From Molanna angustata (taxonomy: Eukaryota; Arthropoda; Insecta; Trichoptera; Molannidae): 64,000 nt of DNA. The notes under the pieces are model-generated. The model did not search any database. It was not told where the DNA came from and was given only the letters and a program-made list of their open reading frames with translations. Each line of letters starts with the position of its first letter. The stretch's first letter is position 1. The DNA is taken from NCBI GenBank assembly GCA_963576475.1, contig OY754970.1, positions 33,021,619-33,085,618 on the forward strand, given 5' to 3'. Below are positions 35,850 to 47,094 of this stretch, in pieces. The position numbers and the translations under genes were made by a program.

Positions 35850-36566
35850 ATGGAAATTACATTGTATAACAGAAGTACCTATCCTTACTGTATATTCAAT
35901 TACAAAAAGCAAATTGCCAGTGGCGTAGACACTTGTATTGCTCGATATAATGACGTAAAGGGTTCAAGTCCAGGTATTGCACATAAATAAATATGTAATT
36001 GAACAAACCGCAAAATCACCTTCTGGAAATTTCCAACTTATTTAATCATATATTATATTCAACATAATAGACGTTGTGAGGTTGTGGTAATGGATACTAT
36101 GAACTTAGTTTCTATTGAATTATCTGACTTTATAGGAATTCATTAAATATAGAAAACCTTTAATGCAATTACACTCCATAAAGTATTCAGACCAACCCAA
36201 AGAAATCAATTATCGCACGATCGAAGAACACCTGAAATTAATTTCGAATAGGGACGGGCTTGTACGTCAAATAAATATATAAAATAATAATTTCGGAAAC
36301 ACTGTCCTTATATCAAATGGCAATCGATGTAGAGATGTAGATGGAGTTGAATACCTCAAAGGGAACTGCGGTAACATGCAACTAGTATCAAAACACGTTA
36401 GTATTATGTGGTTATTTTAGGTGACGTGTTTTCCGAGAAGCTGTTGTTTAGGCATTGACGATTTTTCCCTCGATGATATTATTTCAATAACCATATTTTT
36501 ATTTTTATCTATATACTTACACTACATATGATTTTATTCTTTGGATTGGAGTTAAATGATATTTAT
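35850..36566. other. Intergenic DNA, nothing recognised
   Basis: AACATGCAACTAGTATC at 36375 matches the last bases of the palindrome-ended element (22950-22960), so a small fragment may be present. Otherwise empty. Confidence 0.35.
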
Positions 36567-38360
36567 ATAATTAAATGAAATAAAACAAAACTTTGTGTAC
36601 ACCACTACAATTATAATTTTTATTCAAATGAATAAAAAATCCCTCTACATGTTACGAGAACAAAGTTCCCTTCCTCAGGAGGATACAAAGTATACTAAAA
36701 TAAATTACAATATACAGACTTAAGGTAAACATAATGGGTGTCGTGTGGGCTGGGTTAAACTATTTATTGGTGGGGGGTGCAATGAAGTTATTGGTTAATT
36801 AATTTTTGTATTGGGAAAATATTTAATATAGGGTTATTAGGAAATTGTGTTTGATTATTAATTATATTATTTCTCATGTTTACGTTTTTTCTGATTTCCA
36901 AGATTTCCAGGCTATCTAATTGTCTATCACTTAAATTACTATGTAATATTTTTACGCCTAAATTATTATTAAAGCTATGGTTATTTTCGATCAAATGGTT
37001 TGCGAATTCTGAATAATTATTGCTGTTAAGACATCTTAAATGCTCCTTAACTCTCGTTTCTATATTTCTTGTAGTCTTTCCTATATAAAATGATGGGCAA
37101 TCGTTACACTCTAATTTATAGATTCCTGATTTTTTATTAGGATTTTCTTTATCCTTATTATTTATTATGTAATTTTTTAATTTATTGTTGGTATAAAACG
37201 CGGGTTTGATAGTATCTGGTATATTTTTAGATATTGTATTGGCTATTTTATTATTATAAAATAGTATTTTTCTCCATTTTTTATTTTTTTCCTTTATTTC
37301 CGGGTATAAATATGTCCTATAATATTTTTTCTTAACTTTTTTGTTTACTATATTGTCAATAATTTTACTATTGTATCCATTATTTATTGCTATTTTTTTA
37401 ATTAATCTTAACTCATTACTATAGTTTTTATCAGATAAAGGTATATTTATTAATCTATTTATCATGGAGTGAAAAGCTGCAACTTTTTGAGAAAAAGGAT
37501 GGTTTGATGTATTGTGAATGATTATATCAGTGAAAGTATCTTTACGGAATATATTAAATTCTATTTTACTATTTATAATGGATAATTTTAAATCTAAGAA
37601 ATTTATACTATAGTCTCTGCCTATTTCTAGTGTAAATTGTATATTTTTGTGTAGTTTGTTTAGGAAATTAAGGAACATCTGTAATTGTCTCAATGTACCA
37701 GTCCAGATACACAGCACATCATCTACGTATCTTTTCCAATAATGAACATATTTCAATAATAATGCTTTGCTATTAAAAATTCTATTTTCTAAATTGTTCA
37801 TAAAAATGTCCGCAAACAAAGGACTCGTGCTTGACCCCATTGCTAAACCATCTTTTTGTTTATAAATAGTATTATTGAATTGAAAAAAGTTTTGTTTCAG
37901 AACAACATTACACAATTTAAGTAAATCAGATGCTAATTCTTTTGGTATATTTGACAATTTCAATGAATTTTCCAAAATTGTTTTTGTCTCTTCTATGGGG
38001 ATACTTGGAAAAAGATTAACTACATCAAAAGACACTAATAATGCATTATTGGGGATTTCCATATCCTTAAGGCTATTAACTAAGTCTATGGAATTCTTTA
38101 CTGTGTAATTTGGTTTAAAAACATTTGAATCTATAATGACTTTGTTAAGTGTTGCAGTTAATTTATGACTAGGGGCATTACAGTTAGATACGACAGGTCT
38201 AATGGGTTGATGGCTTTTGTGAATTTTTAATAGACTATACAATTTTGGTACCTGGGGATTTTTCAACAGTAATCCCTTATTTCTATATAAATTAACAAAA
38301 TAATCACTTTTACAAACTTTTAATGTGTCTTTAATTTGTTCTTGGCACTTAGCAATTGGG
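36567..38360 (-). mobile_element. Penelope-like retroelement, left (minus) copy: RT plus GIY-YIG endonuclease
   Basis: The minus frame is open from the junction near 38360 to the stop at 36788; a conventional 492-residue count starts at a TTG at 38266, but no ATG is apparent and the copy is 5'-truncated. RT motifs (492-aa numbering): SFDVVNLFPSIP (79-90), YKQKDGLAMGSSTSP (135-149) and the catalytic YVDDVL (180-185). The GIY-YIG endonuclease has GIY at 381-383 and YIG at 394-396 with CNDC between, then R400 and EHLRC. This domain order defines Penelope-like elements. The non-coding end (36567-36787) has the hammerhead-like sequence at 36651-36679. It is inverted relative to 38370-39968. Confidence 0.92.
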
Positions 38361-39278
38361 TTTTTTTTTTTCCATAGACTTAGTTAATAGCCTTAAGGAT
38401 ATGGAAATCCCCAATAATGCATTATTAGTGTCTTTTGATGTAGTTAATCTTTTTCCAAGTATCCCCATAGAAGAGACAAAAACAATTTTGGAAAATTCAT
38501 TGAAATTGTCAAATATACCAAAAGAATTAGCATCTGATTTACTTAAATTGTGTAATGTTGTTCTGAAACAAAACTTTTTTCAATTCAATAATACTATTTA
38601 TAAACAAAAAGATGGTTTAGCAATGGGGTCAAGCACGAGTCCTTTGTTTGCGGACATTTTTATGAACAATTTAGAAAATAGAATTTTTAATAGCAAAGCA
38701 TTATTATTGAAATATGTTCATTATTGGAAAAGATACGTAGATGATGTGCTGTGTATCTGGACTGGTACATTGAGACAATTACAGATGTTCCTTAATTTCC
38801 TAAACAAACTACACAAAAATATACAATTTACACTAGAAATAGGCAGAGACTATAGTATAAATTTCTTAGATTTAAAATTATCCATTATAAATAGTAAAAT
38901 AGAATTTAATATATTCCGTAAAGATACTTTCACTGATATAATCATTCACAATACATCAAACCATCCTTTTTCTCAAAAAGTTGCAGCTTTTCACTCCATG
39001 ATAAATAGATTAATAAATATACCTTTATCTGATAAAAACTATAGTAATGAGTTAAGATTAATTAAAAAAATAGCAATAAATAATGGATACAATAGTAAAA
39101 TTATTGACAATATAGTAAACAAAAAAGTTAAGAAAAAATATTATAGGACATATTTATACCCGGAAATAAAGGAAAAAAATAAAAAATGGAGAAAAATACT
39201 ATTTTATAATAATAAAATAGCCAATACAATATCTAAAAATATACCAGATACTATCAAACCCGCGTTTTATACCAACAA

Positions 39279-39284
<6 letters not shown>

Positions 39285-39362
<78 letters not shown>
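39285..39362 (+). repeat. A78 homopolymer inside the PLE reading frame
   Basis: Seventy-eight consecutive A. The inverted partner has only six at the same place (within 37171-37180). Confidence 0.95.
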
Positions 39363-39364
<2 letters not shown>

Positions 39365-39856
39365 ACATAATAAATAATAAGGATAAAGAAAATCCTAATA
39401 AAAAATCAGGAATCTATAAATTAGAGTGTAACGATTGCCCATCATTTTATATAGGAAAGACTACAAGAAATATAGAAACGAGAGTTAAGGAGCATTTAAG
39501 ATGTCTTAACAGCAATAATTATTCAGAATTCGCAAACCATTTGATCGAAAATAACCATAGCTTTAATAATAATTTAGGCGTAAAAATATTACATAGTAAT
39601 TTAAGTGATAGACAATTAGATAGCCTGGAAATCTTGGAAATCAGAAAAAACGTAAACATGAGAAATAATATAATTAATAATCAAACACAATTTCCTAATA
39701 ACCCTATATTAAATATTTTCCCAATACAAAAATTAATTAACCAATAACTTCATTGCACCCCCCACCAATAAATAGTTTAACCCAGCCCACACGACACCCA
39801 TTATGTTTACCTTAAGTCTGTATATTGTAATTTATTTTAGTATACTTTGTATCCTC

Positions 39857-39885
39857 CTGAGGAAGGGAACTTTGTTCTCGTAACA
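39857..39885 (+). ncRNA. Hammerhead-ribozyme-like core at the PLE 3' end
   Basis: CTGAGGA, a stem-loop GGGAAC-TTT-GTTCTC, then GTAAC. A hammerhead needs CUGANGA, stem II, then GAAA; the last element is mutated here (GTAA), so cleavage is doubtful. The same sequence occurs inverted at 36651-36679. Penelope-like elements are known to carry hammerheads at their ends. Confidence 0.4.
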
Positions 39886-40074
39886 TGTAGAGGGATTTTT
39901 TATTCATTTGAATAAAAATTATAATTGTAGTGGTGTACACAAAGTTTTGTTTTATTTCATTTAATTATTTCAAAATGATACCACAAAGTAAAAAACAATC
40001 GTTTGTCGATGATGTGATATTTATATATTTTGTAATTTATTTATTTATTTATATAATTTATGTACATGTGTACA

Positions 40075-41100
40075 AAGGCAGGTTTATTGCCATAAGGCAA
40101 TTTCTTCCAACCAACCCGAGCAACGTGAAGTCTCTTAGTTAAATTGGTACAGTACTAATTAAGTGAGAAATAAATTGATAAAAAATAACATAAAAGAGTA
40201 AGAAATATAAAAACAAAATTACAAAGAGAAAAAAATGAAAAGAGAGTTTAAAAATAAAAGAACAATAAAAATAACACTGATCATAGCAAAGAGGAAAAGG
40301 AGGTTACGGAAGGATATAGAAGGAAATTAGGAACTATTTGACAAATAAAGTTTTTTTAATTTACCTTTAAATATTTGAATGGATTGAGATGACGTTACTT
40401 CATCACTTAGGTCATTCCATAGTCTAGCTGATTGTACTTGAAAAGAGGAGCTGAAAACTTCTGTATTGTGAATGGGGATAGCTAGTGTAGTACGTTCAGC
40501 AGATCGAAGGGATAGGCCGTGACTTGACAAGAAAACGACGTTATTTTTTAAATATTGTGGTGAATAGGGATCATAAATAGTCTTATAAAGTAATGACAGA
40601 ATGTGAATGTTACGACGATCTCGTATCTTTGGCCAACGAAGTATATTTCTATAAGTCGAAACATGATCATATTTTTTAAGATTGTAAATGAACCGTATAC
40701 AGACATTCTGTAATCGTTCCAGTTTATTTAATAATTCTTGATTGGCATCCAGATAACACACATCACCGTAGTCAAGCAATGGAAGAAGTAAGGATTGAGC
40801 TAATGTAATTTTACAATGTATTGGAAGAAAGTTCTTCAATCTATTGAGAGAATGGATATTATAAAACAGAGTTTTACTGACATGAGAAATCTGTCCATGC
40901 CACGAAAGATCTTCATCAAAAAGAATACCAAGATTTTTCACCATTTTTGAGAAGGGTATGTGTTGATTGTTAATTTGAAGAGATGGGAGGGGTGAATTTT
41001 TAAGTTTAGACAGCAATCGGGGACTACCAATGATAATAGCCTGAGATTTAGACGGGTTGACAAGAAGACCGTTCTGGTGTAGCTTTGATGTCCTTTTTAC
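40075..41100 (-). pseudogene. Non-LTR retrotransposon 3' half-end (CR1/jockey-like RT thumb)
   Basis: The minus frame is open from about 41095 to the stop at 40327. It begins LHQNGLLVNPSKSQAIIIGS (the N..K.. motif after the catalytic core) and continues MVKNLGILFDEDLSWHGQIS, which is the conserved LG..D..L.W..H segment of RT domain 7. LPLLDYGDVCY and SARLWNDLSDEVTSSQSIQI follow. The palm with its catalytic aspartates is missing. The 3' UTR ends GGAAGAAATTGCCTTATGGC / AATAAACCTGCC at about 40075-40105, the same tail as SINE family B. Confidence 0.85.
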
Positions 41101-41409
41101 TTTAAATATTTAAAAATATTGTAGCAGTGCATATAATTATTTTTCTCCATTTTCGTTCTGTTTTAGGTGCGTTATTGGTTGTTGGGCAGATGTAGGCATT
41201 ATAAATAAGCTGTTTATGTTTTATTTTTCCTAATCTATCGTTAGTTAATTTGATATTATTTCCATATTTATAATATGGTATTTGTTTGAATATGTGCAGT
41301 TTGTCATATTATTTTACGATTGATATGCGCGTAATTAAACTGTGGTATATTATGGTGGTTGCCTTACATAATTGTGAGATCTGACGTATTGGACTGAGTT
41401 GGGCTGATT

Positions 41410-41910
41410 TTGGATAATTGAGACACATATTCGGTAACAAGGAAATACCGAATAATCTAAAAGCCAAAGTGTACAATTCTTGTGTTTTGACAGTGACAAC
41501 ATACGGTCTTGAAACCATGTCACTTACTGCCAGAAGTCTCCACAAACTTAAATGTAGGTACTCAACGAGCAATGGGAAGACAAATATTGGGCGTATACTT
41601 GAGAGACCTTATAAGAAACGAAGAAATAAGACGCTGGTCAAAGGTCACAGACACTGCAGAAAGAGTGGGAAGGCTAAAATGGCAATGGGCAGGTCATGTG
41701 GCAAGACAGAGGGATAATAGATGGACCCCAGAATTCTGAATTGGAGACCCTATCATAATAGAAGAAGTGTAGCGAGACCACAGAGGAGATGGACTGACGA
41801 TATTGTCGAACTGGTGGGACATGGGTGGAAGCAGAGTGCCCAGTATAGAGAGAAATTGAAAACCTAGGAAGAAGCTTATATCCAGCAGTGGAGTGAAAGG
41901 GGCTAAAAAG
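41410..41910 (+). pseudogene. Non-LTR retrotransposon RT C-terminus, frameshifted
   Basis: Frame 1 (41418-41560) reads IPNNLKAKVYNSCVLTVTTY then GLETMSLTARSLHKLK. Frame 2 (from ~41560) continues TQRAMGRQILGVYLRDLIRN and VTDTAERVGRLKWQWAGHVA. A further disrupted RPQRRWTDDI-like stretch (from ~41775) ends near EAYIQQWSERG (about 41868-41905). This succession is the well-known C-terminus of RTE/CR1-type polymerases common in lepidopterans. At least two frameshifts or stops, so inactive. Confidence 0.8.
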
Positions 41911-41980
41911 AAGAAGATGAGCTAGGGAATTAAAATAGGTAGGAAAATTAATGTCTCGTTTTTATATTATGTATTTCATT

Positions 41981-42040
41981 ATTTTTATACTTTATTAACA
42001 GACCTCCAAAAATGTAAGTCGGTTAATAAAGTATAAAAAT
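41981..42040. repeat. Perfect 19-bp-arm hairpin
   Basis: ATTTTTATACTTTATTAAC (41981-41999) and its exact inverse (42022-42040) around a 22-nt loop. Confidence 0.8.
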
Positions 42041-43035
42041 ACAAAACTTATGGTATCTTTCATCAATAATGATTCAAATTTTATTGTCCTTACACTTGAG
42101 GATCTCCGTTCCTTCAACAATAGATGCTTAAAAAGCTTCGTCTCTTTACTAAAAAAATCTTATGCAGTATTTATGTAAAATAATATCTATCATATTTTTG
42201 GCGCTGTCTAGGGCCCACATTTTTTTTCCAAAAATAGGATTGACAAGGAAACTCAATGAAGTCATAATTGGTTAACGTTGCGTAAGCGTATCAAAATCCT
42301 TTTGGGTGTTTACTTTTCCAATTTCTCTCGTGGAAAAAGCTTATTTCTATTTTAGTCTCCACTGAGATATAATTTTATTACAAGTGATTTAATCTTTGGC
42401 GACCAGTTCATCATAACATATTGAAAATATAACGTCAGCATAAAAATACAAGAAGAAAATACTGTTAAACTATTTTCTATTATGTGTATTTTCTTATGTT
42501 TTGGTGTTTTTCAACTTCAATGAAATCTAATTGAATGCTTCGACTCCATGGAATTTAAAATTCTGACCAAAAATTAACTTTGTATTACGTATCTGTATGT
42601 TGAATTGTCTAGTCTGTCGTGTAGTTTGGGTTGGTTGGAAACTGTTGATGTGCTTATATACAGTAATATAGATATGTCAGTATTTTAGCATATAGCTGTG
42701 GCATGTCTATATAATCACTATATATTTATTGTACGCTATACAGGTATTGAAATTCACTAGAAATACTAATTACATTAAAAAAGCAAAGACAAAAAATATC
42801 TGCATAATTATAGTTGAATATCTTTACAAATGGAGAACTAAAAGATATTTAAATAAAAGAACCACACAAAAAACATTGTAGATTTGTTTTCTTGTGTACA
42901 TTTTGGATTCTCTGGGAAATTCCATGGGATTTTCTAGAAATGTCGCGAAGTGACTCAAAAAACAAGTGGTTTATAGCTAATTTATAATTCAAATATGGTT
43001 AATATTAACTACCACAAAATATCCGCCGAATCATT
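42041..43035. other. AT-rich DNA, nothing recognised
   Basis: No supported feature. Confidence 0.4.
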
Positions 43036-43039
43036 TTTT

Positions 43040-43211
43040 TTTGTAAATGAATGTGTCCTTGTTAAACAAGTACATATACATCTTCCTACGTTCCCTAAAA
43101 TAAGCAAATAAATGCTTGTGCTTAGGTGAACGAAATCGGTCGAGGCAGGATTCGAACTCGCGACCACTGGAATACTAGCCCAGCGCGCTAACCGCTCTGC
43201 CACCGACCCAT
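43040..43211 (-). mobile_element. tRNA-derived SINE, family A, near-full-length
   Basis: Near-identical (inverted) to 2621-2800: a GGGTCGGTGGCAGAGCGG head, CGAGTTCGAATCCTGCC B-box and the same ~100-bp body. The anticodon loop here is CTAGTAT. The high similarity of the two copies suggests recent activity of the family. Confidence 0.85.
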
Positions 43212-44729
43212 AAAAAATATAAAAGCTAAACATTTAATTATTGGTCTGTGCTCAACATATTTTTCGATGGAATATAGGCGATAGTAGCCAAACTGAAATA
43301 TTTCGTTTCCCCACCACATAGTTAAAAATAACATAAAAAAATACTTCTTTTGAATTTTTCAAAGAGTTGCGAAGTCAATACACATCATCTATTTGATACT
43401 TACCTAATGTCGGATAAAATCTGATATTTATGCGAATTTTCCTCAAGCGAAACTTTTCTTTAAGTTAAGTGATTTTCATTTGAAGGTAGGTACAAATAAA
43501 AAAAAACATATTATGCACAAAACATATTTTACACATTATTTAGTTGCTGGTGATTATGTCATCACAAATATTTAATAGTTAAGTTAAAATTGTATAATGA
43601 AGTGCTCACAAAAAATAATGTTCTTATCATATTCAAAAGAGCATCAATATAAATAAAATTTCAATCCCACGACAGAAATAAAGGACTTTGGTATTTGCAA
43701 CGTGCAATAACAGTGAAAAAACAACGTCGAAAAACAAGCTTTATTTTTATAACCTATACACAATACGAAGTCCAAAGTCTGGAGGTACTAAATAACAATT
43801 TGATTTATATTTTTTTAAAAACCAACACATGGTTTTATTTTGGGCGGTTTGCAAAAAAAAACATTATAATTTTAAAAAGGAATGGATAAAAAGATCGGCA
43901 AATGGATAAAAAGACATAAAGTATATAGGTTATACTGAATTATCTATTTTTCATATTCTTCGTATCGAATTCGTTCACTCCTGTTCGTAGTATCTATAAA
44001 GTAGACCGACCACACCAATAACGATACCTGGATGTTTCATCACAAGATCAAGATATTGGATTTTTCAGTTTTTTATTGTATAAGTGACTTGGCTTACCTT
44101 GTGACTTGTATTTCCTTGTTCATCCGGTCCATCCGGACCAACATATCTTCAGAACTCCTTTGTAAAACCACGTCTCAAATGCCCCGGTCATTTTGGTGCT
44201 TTACTGAGAGAAAGTACACATTCCTATCTAGGTATAGGACATTATTAAAAATCAGAACGTTCTCTCGCGGATGCTGGATTCAGATTCAACTTTGACATTC
44301 GTGCCAATGTTGCGTAAGCTTTTTCACGAGATAGATTCCTTATATCATTCAGTTTACTTCTCAAATAGACAATGCAGTAAGCTCTTTCCAATTATATTCT
44401 CGTTATATGAAGACTTTTATGGTTATCTATAAAATCTTTATATTTAATCTTTTATTATGTATGTTTGGTGATCAATACTTCTCGATAGAACGCTAATTGA
44501 ATGAAAAAAATCAACCACAATGTATCGTAGCAATGTAGCTCATCGGGTTTATCCAGTAAATTTACATTAAAAATAAACTAACCCAATATTAATTGCATTT
44601 TGGATGAATCTAATATAAAACCGAGAAGCCATAAATCGTCGAAGTTGATTTTTTCGCCGAAGGAGCGCTTTCGACCCTAACATTATTATATACCATATCT
44701 ATACCGTGCATATACAGATACCTAATGTA
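43212..44729. other. AT-rich DNA, nothing recognised
   Basis: The short plus frames at 43695 and 44032 have no recognisable domain, codon bias or splice context. Confidence 0.4.
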
Positions 44730-44847
44730 CCTATATTAAAATAAGAGTAAAAAGTTTTATTCCATCCAAATTGACTTCAATTTGGATGGAATAAAACATA
44801 AGTCAATTTGGATGGAATAAAACTTTTTACTCTTATTTTAATATAGG
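44730..44847. repeat. 48-bp-arm inverted repeat with nested inner palindrome
   Basis: Arms 44730-44777 (CCTATATTAAAATAAGAGTA...CCAAATTGACTT) and 44800-44847 are perfectly complementary as far as I can read. The loop contains a further copy of AATTTGGATGGAATAAAA, so the left arm can alternatively pair with the nearer copy at 44778-44798. Two mutually exclusive hairpins are possible. Confidence 0.85.
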
Positions 44848-45037
44848 TTGTTTGGCGAAACACGCTGTCCTTAATTAATTTATCGGTTTTTATAAAATGA
44901 AAATACATTTAAATATGTATCTTGAGCATTGGAACCGCTGAAATAAAATTTATAGAAAGAAAACATCGCTTTATTCTATCAAAATGAACTCAATCCAAAA
45001 TGTATTATTTTCGCGATTTTGTGAACGTTTTCGAACC

Positions 45038-45209
45038 TCAGCCCCCCTAGATAATGTGTCATTTAGCTCAAGAAAAGAAATAAGAAAAGACAACTCAATG
45101 TATGGAAGTGACATTTGTCACGTGACTGGCAACTGTCACTTCCATACATTGAGTTAACTTTTCTTGTTTCTTTTCTTGAGCTAAATGACACGTTGTCTAA
45201 GGGGGCTGA
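45038..45209. mobile_element. MITE-like foldback element, ~78-bp arms
   Basis: The left end TCAGCCCCCCTAGATAATGT (45038) pairs with ACGTTGTCTAAGGGGGCTGA (ending 45209). Homology continues through GTCATTTAGCTCAAGAAAAG and CTCAATGTATGGAAGTGACA to a ~15-nt centre around 45118-45132. No coding capacity. Confidence 0.8.
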
Positions 45210-45787
45210 ACCGTTTCTTCTTACAAACATATGAAGGTATATATCTACGTAAATACTCATTAAAAACTAAGCTCAAATTTTAATATTATAATAGGTAGGT
45301 ACATAACATGTATTTAATTAGGTTACGAGCATGTAACGAAGTCATAACGGATTTATCATCCTGTCTTAAGTATGTCCATCGGATATGAAATGACTATTTC
45401 AGGCCGTGCGGTATCTACTTATTTTGTATGAAAAACTAGTTAAAATAATTAACTGGCGTCCTTCGCGACAGGATCCCACAATTTACATCTGCCGGTGTTC
45501 ATACACACCATTATATACCTACTGCATCAAAACACGATATACCATATACTACTATAGGTACCACCACTTATTGCAAAACTGGTCCACCTTGTGAGTGAAG
45601 TAGGTAAGGTATGGTCCACTTGATACAGTGCACTGCACGGAACAAGACTGCATTCTGATCGGCCCAAATGTTGACCACATATGGACATCATTTTATTACA
45701 ATAGTTGACTCCATCGGTCGTTACTCTAATTTTCGCCAATTTTCTTCAAGCTTAATATCCCTGACATATGCAAGTTAATTTATGTAT

Positions 45788-45965
45788 TCGAGTTTATTGC
45801 CGTATGGCAATTTTTTCCAACTAACCAGTGTTTCCAGCCCAGAGAAGCAATATTTGCGTGAGAAATAAATTTAAATAAATTTCTCCTCAGCTGGGAATCG
45901 AACCCAGGACGCCCGCACAGAAACCGAACGGCTTACCAACTGTGCCACGGCGGTCGCGCCCCTCT
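45788..45965 (-). mobile_element. tRNA-derived SINE, family B (best full-length copy)
   Basis: Minus strand: GCGACCGCCGTGGCACAGTT head, GGTAAGCCGTTCGGTTTCTG, B-box CTGGGTTCGATTCCCAGC, GAGAAATTTATTTAAATTTA, TCTCTGGGCTGGAAACACTG, GTTAGTTGGAAAAAATTGCC, then ATACGGCAATAAACTCG. The 3' end matches the LINE end at 40075-40105. Confidence 0.85.
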
Positions 45966-46479
45966 TCTCTGTGATGCGTATTATTTTATTTTAGCATCGT
46001 TTCGTTTAGATTTTATACTAAACATTTTCTCTGAATTTCGTCTTGTCACAAATAAATCAGTAAAGTTTCATAAATGCAGTGACATTTAACACTTAAATGA
46101 AGGTTAAAAATCAATTATTAAGGTTTTGCCATCAACATAATGGAAAATTTACTATTGAAAACAAAATGATAAATTAAGATATCGTTAGTTGCTGCGGGTG
46201 TATATTGATGAGTGCTTCAATAATGTGCATTCTTGAAATATTTCGATAGTATTTTGACTATCATTTAAAGAAAATCAGGATTAGTTTCCTAAGTATTAAT
46301 CAAGTATTCCTTTCATCGTTTCGGTTACATAAAATATACAACTATATTTGTGAATTTTAAGTACTATCGTGAGTTCTAGTGCTAATTCTACTAACAGTAG
46401 TAATCCTAATAAGTAATATAAAACACGTAGCCAAAATAATCCATTTATTTTACTTGTATATTCTTTTGAGAGGTCTTAA
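45966..46479. other. AT-rich DNA, nothing recognised
   Basis: No supported feature before the LINE 3' end that starts near 46480. Confidence 0.35.
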
Positions 46480-46860
46480 AATGACATCTCTTATAATAAT
46501 AATAAATTGGGGTAATTTTTATAGCGCCATTTTTGTGATAACCTCACCTCAAGGCGCTTTGAATATATTACAGTTTATTGTAAGACTCGCGAGAAGTGAG
46601 TTTTCAGGTGTTTCCTGAATAGTGCTAAGTTGTCAATTTGCCTCAGTTCAGGTGGTAGTTTATTCCACGAGGCTGGTCCAGCCACAGCAAAAGCACGATC
46701 ACCAAAGGAGGTAGTGTTTACATTATTGATTTCAGTTAACTTGCCAATCATGGATGTGGTGGCTGACCGAAGTGTTTGTTGTCGCTCGTTTACGGTGAGA
46801 GGGATGCAGAAGTTTGAAAGATACTTAGGAGCCATGCCATGAATCGCTGATAATGCCTAT
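46480..46860 (-). pseudogene. Non-LTR retrotransposon 3' end (CR1/L2-like)
   Basis: The minus frame 46835-46575 reads MAPKYLSNFCIPLTVNERQQ, TLRSATTSMIGKL... and DRAFAVAGPASWNKLPPELR, the (R.F.V.GP..WN.LP..LR) ending shared by CR1/L2 polymerases and by the copy at 4512-5018. The 3' UTR has GGCGCTATAAAAATTACCCC on the minus strand and a short TTATTATTATTA tail near 46491. Confidence 0.8.
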
Positions 46861-46919
46861 GAGGCCGCTTGTATTTAACAGAAGCAATTTTGCCATAATT
46901 TTTCTTATAATATTATGAT

Positions 46920-47092
46920 TTAAAGTTATACATATTTCATAAAACCAGGCGTTTATTTTTACAATTTTCGCGGGGGTAAATTTATGTGCTGACTGACCAA
47001 TCAAAGAGTTATACATATTACATAAAACCAGGCGTTTTTCTTTTACAATTTTCGCGGAGGTAAATTTTTGTACTGATTGACCAATCAAAAGT
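46920..47092. repeat. Tandem duplication of an ~84-bp unit
   Basis: GTTATACATATTTCATAAAA / CCAGGCGTTTATTTTTACAA / TTTTCGCGGGGGTAAATTTA ... GACCAATCAAA occurs at about 46924-47007 and again at about 47008-47091 with roughly 90% identity. Confidence 0.75.
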
Positions 47093-47094
47093 TT

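Larger units (their letters stand above)
38370..39968 (+). mobile_element. Penelope-like retroelement, right (plus) copy with poly-lysine tract
   Basis: The frame runs from the arm start to the stop at 39747 and translates identically to residues ~60-492 of the left copy, except for a run of lysines encoded by A78 at 39285-39362 where the left copy has A6. The excess of 72 bases is a multiple of three and keeps the frame; the arms (1527 and 1599 bp) are otherwise equal in length. It keeps the same RT core (YVDDVL) and GIY-YIG domain. It lacks the N-terminal ~60 residues present in the left copy, so it is the more 5'-truncated of the pair. Whether the A78 is biological or an assembly/sequencing artefact cannot be decided here. 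Confidence 0.92.

Noticed and set aside
43695..44295. Short plus-strand frames (64 and 87 codons)
   Set aside because: AT-rich chance frames with no recognisable motif or exon boundary.
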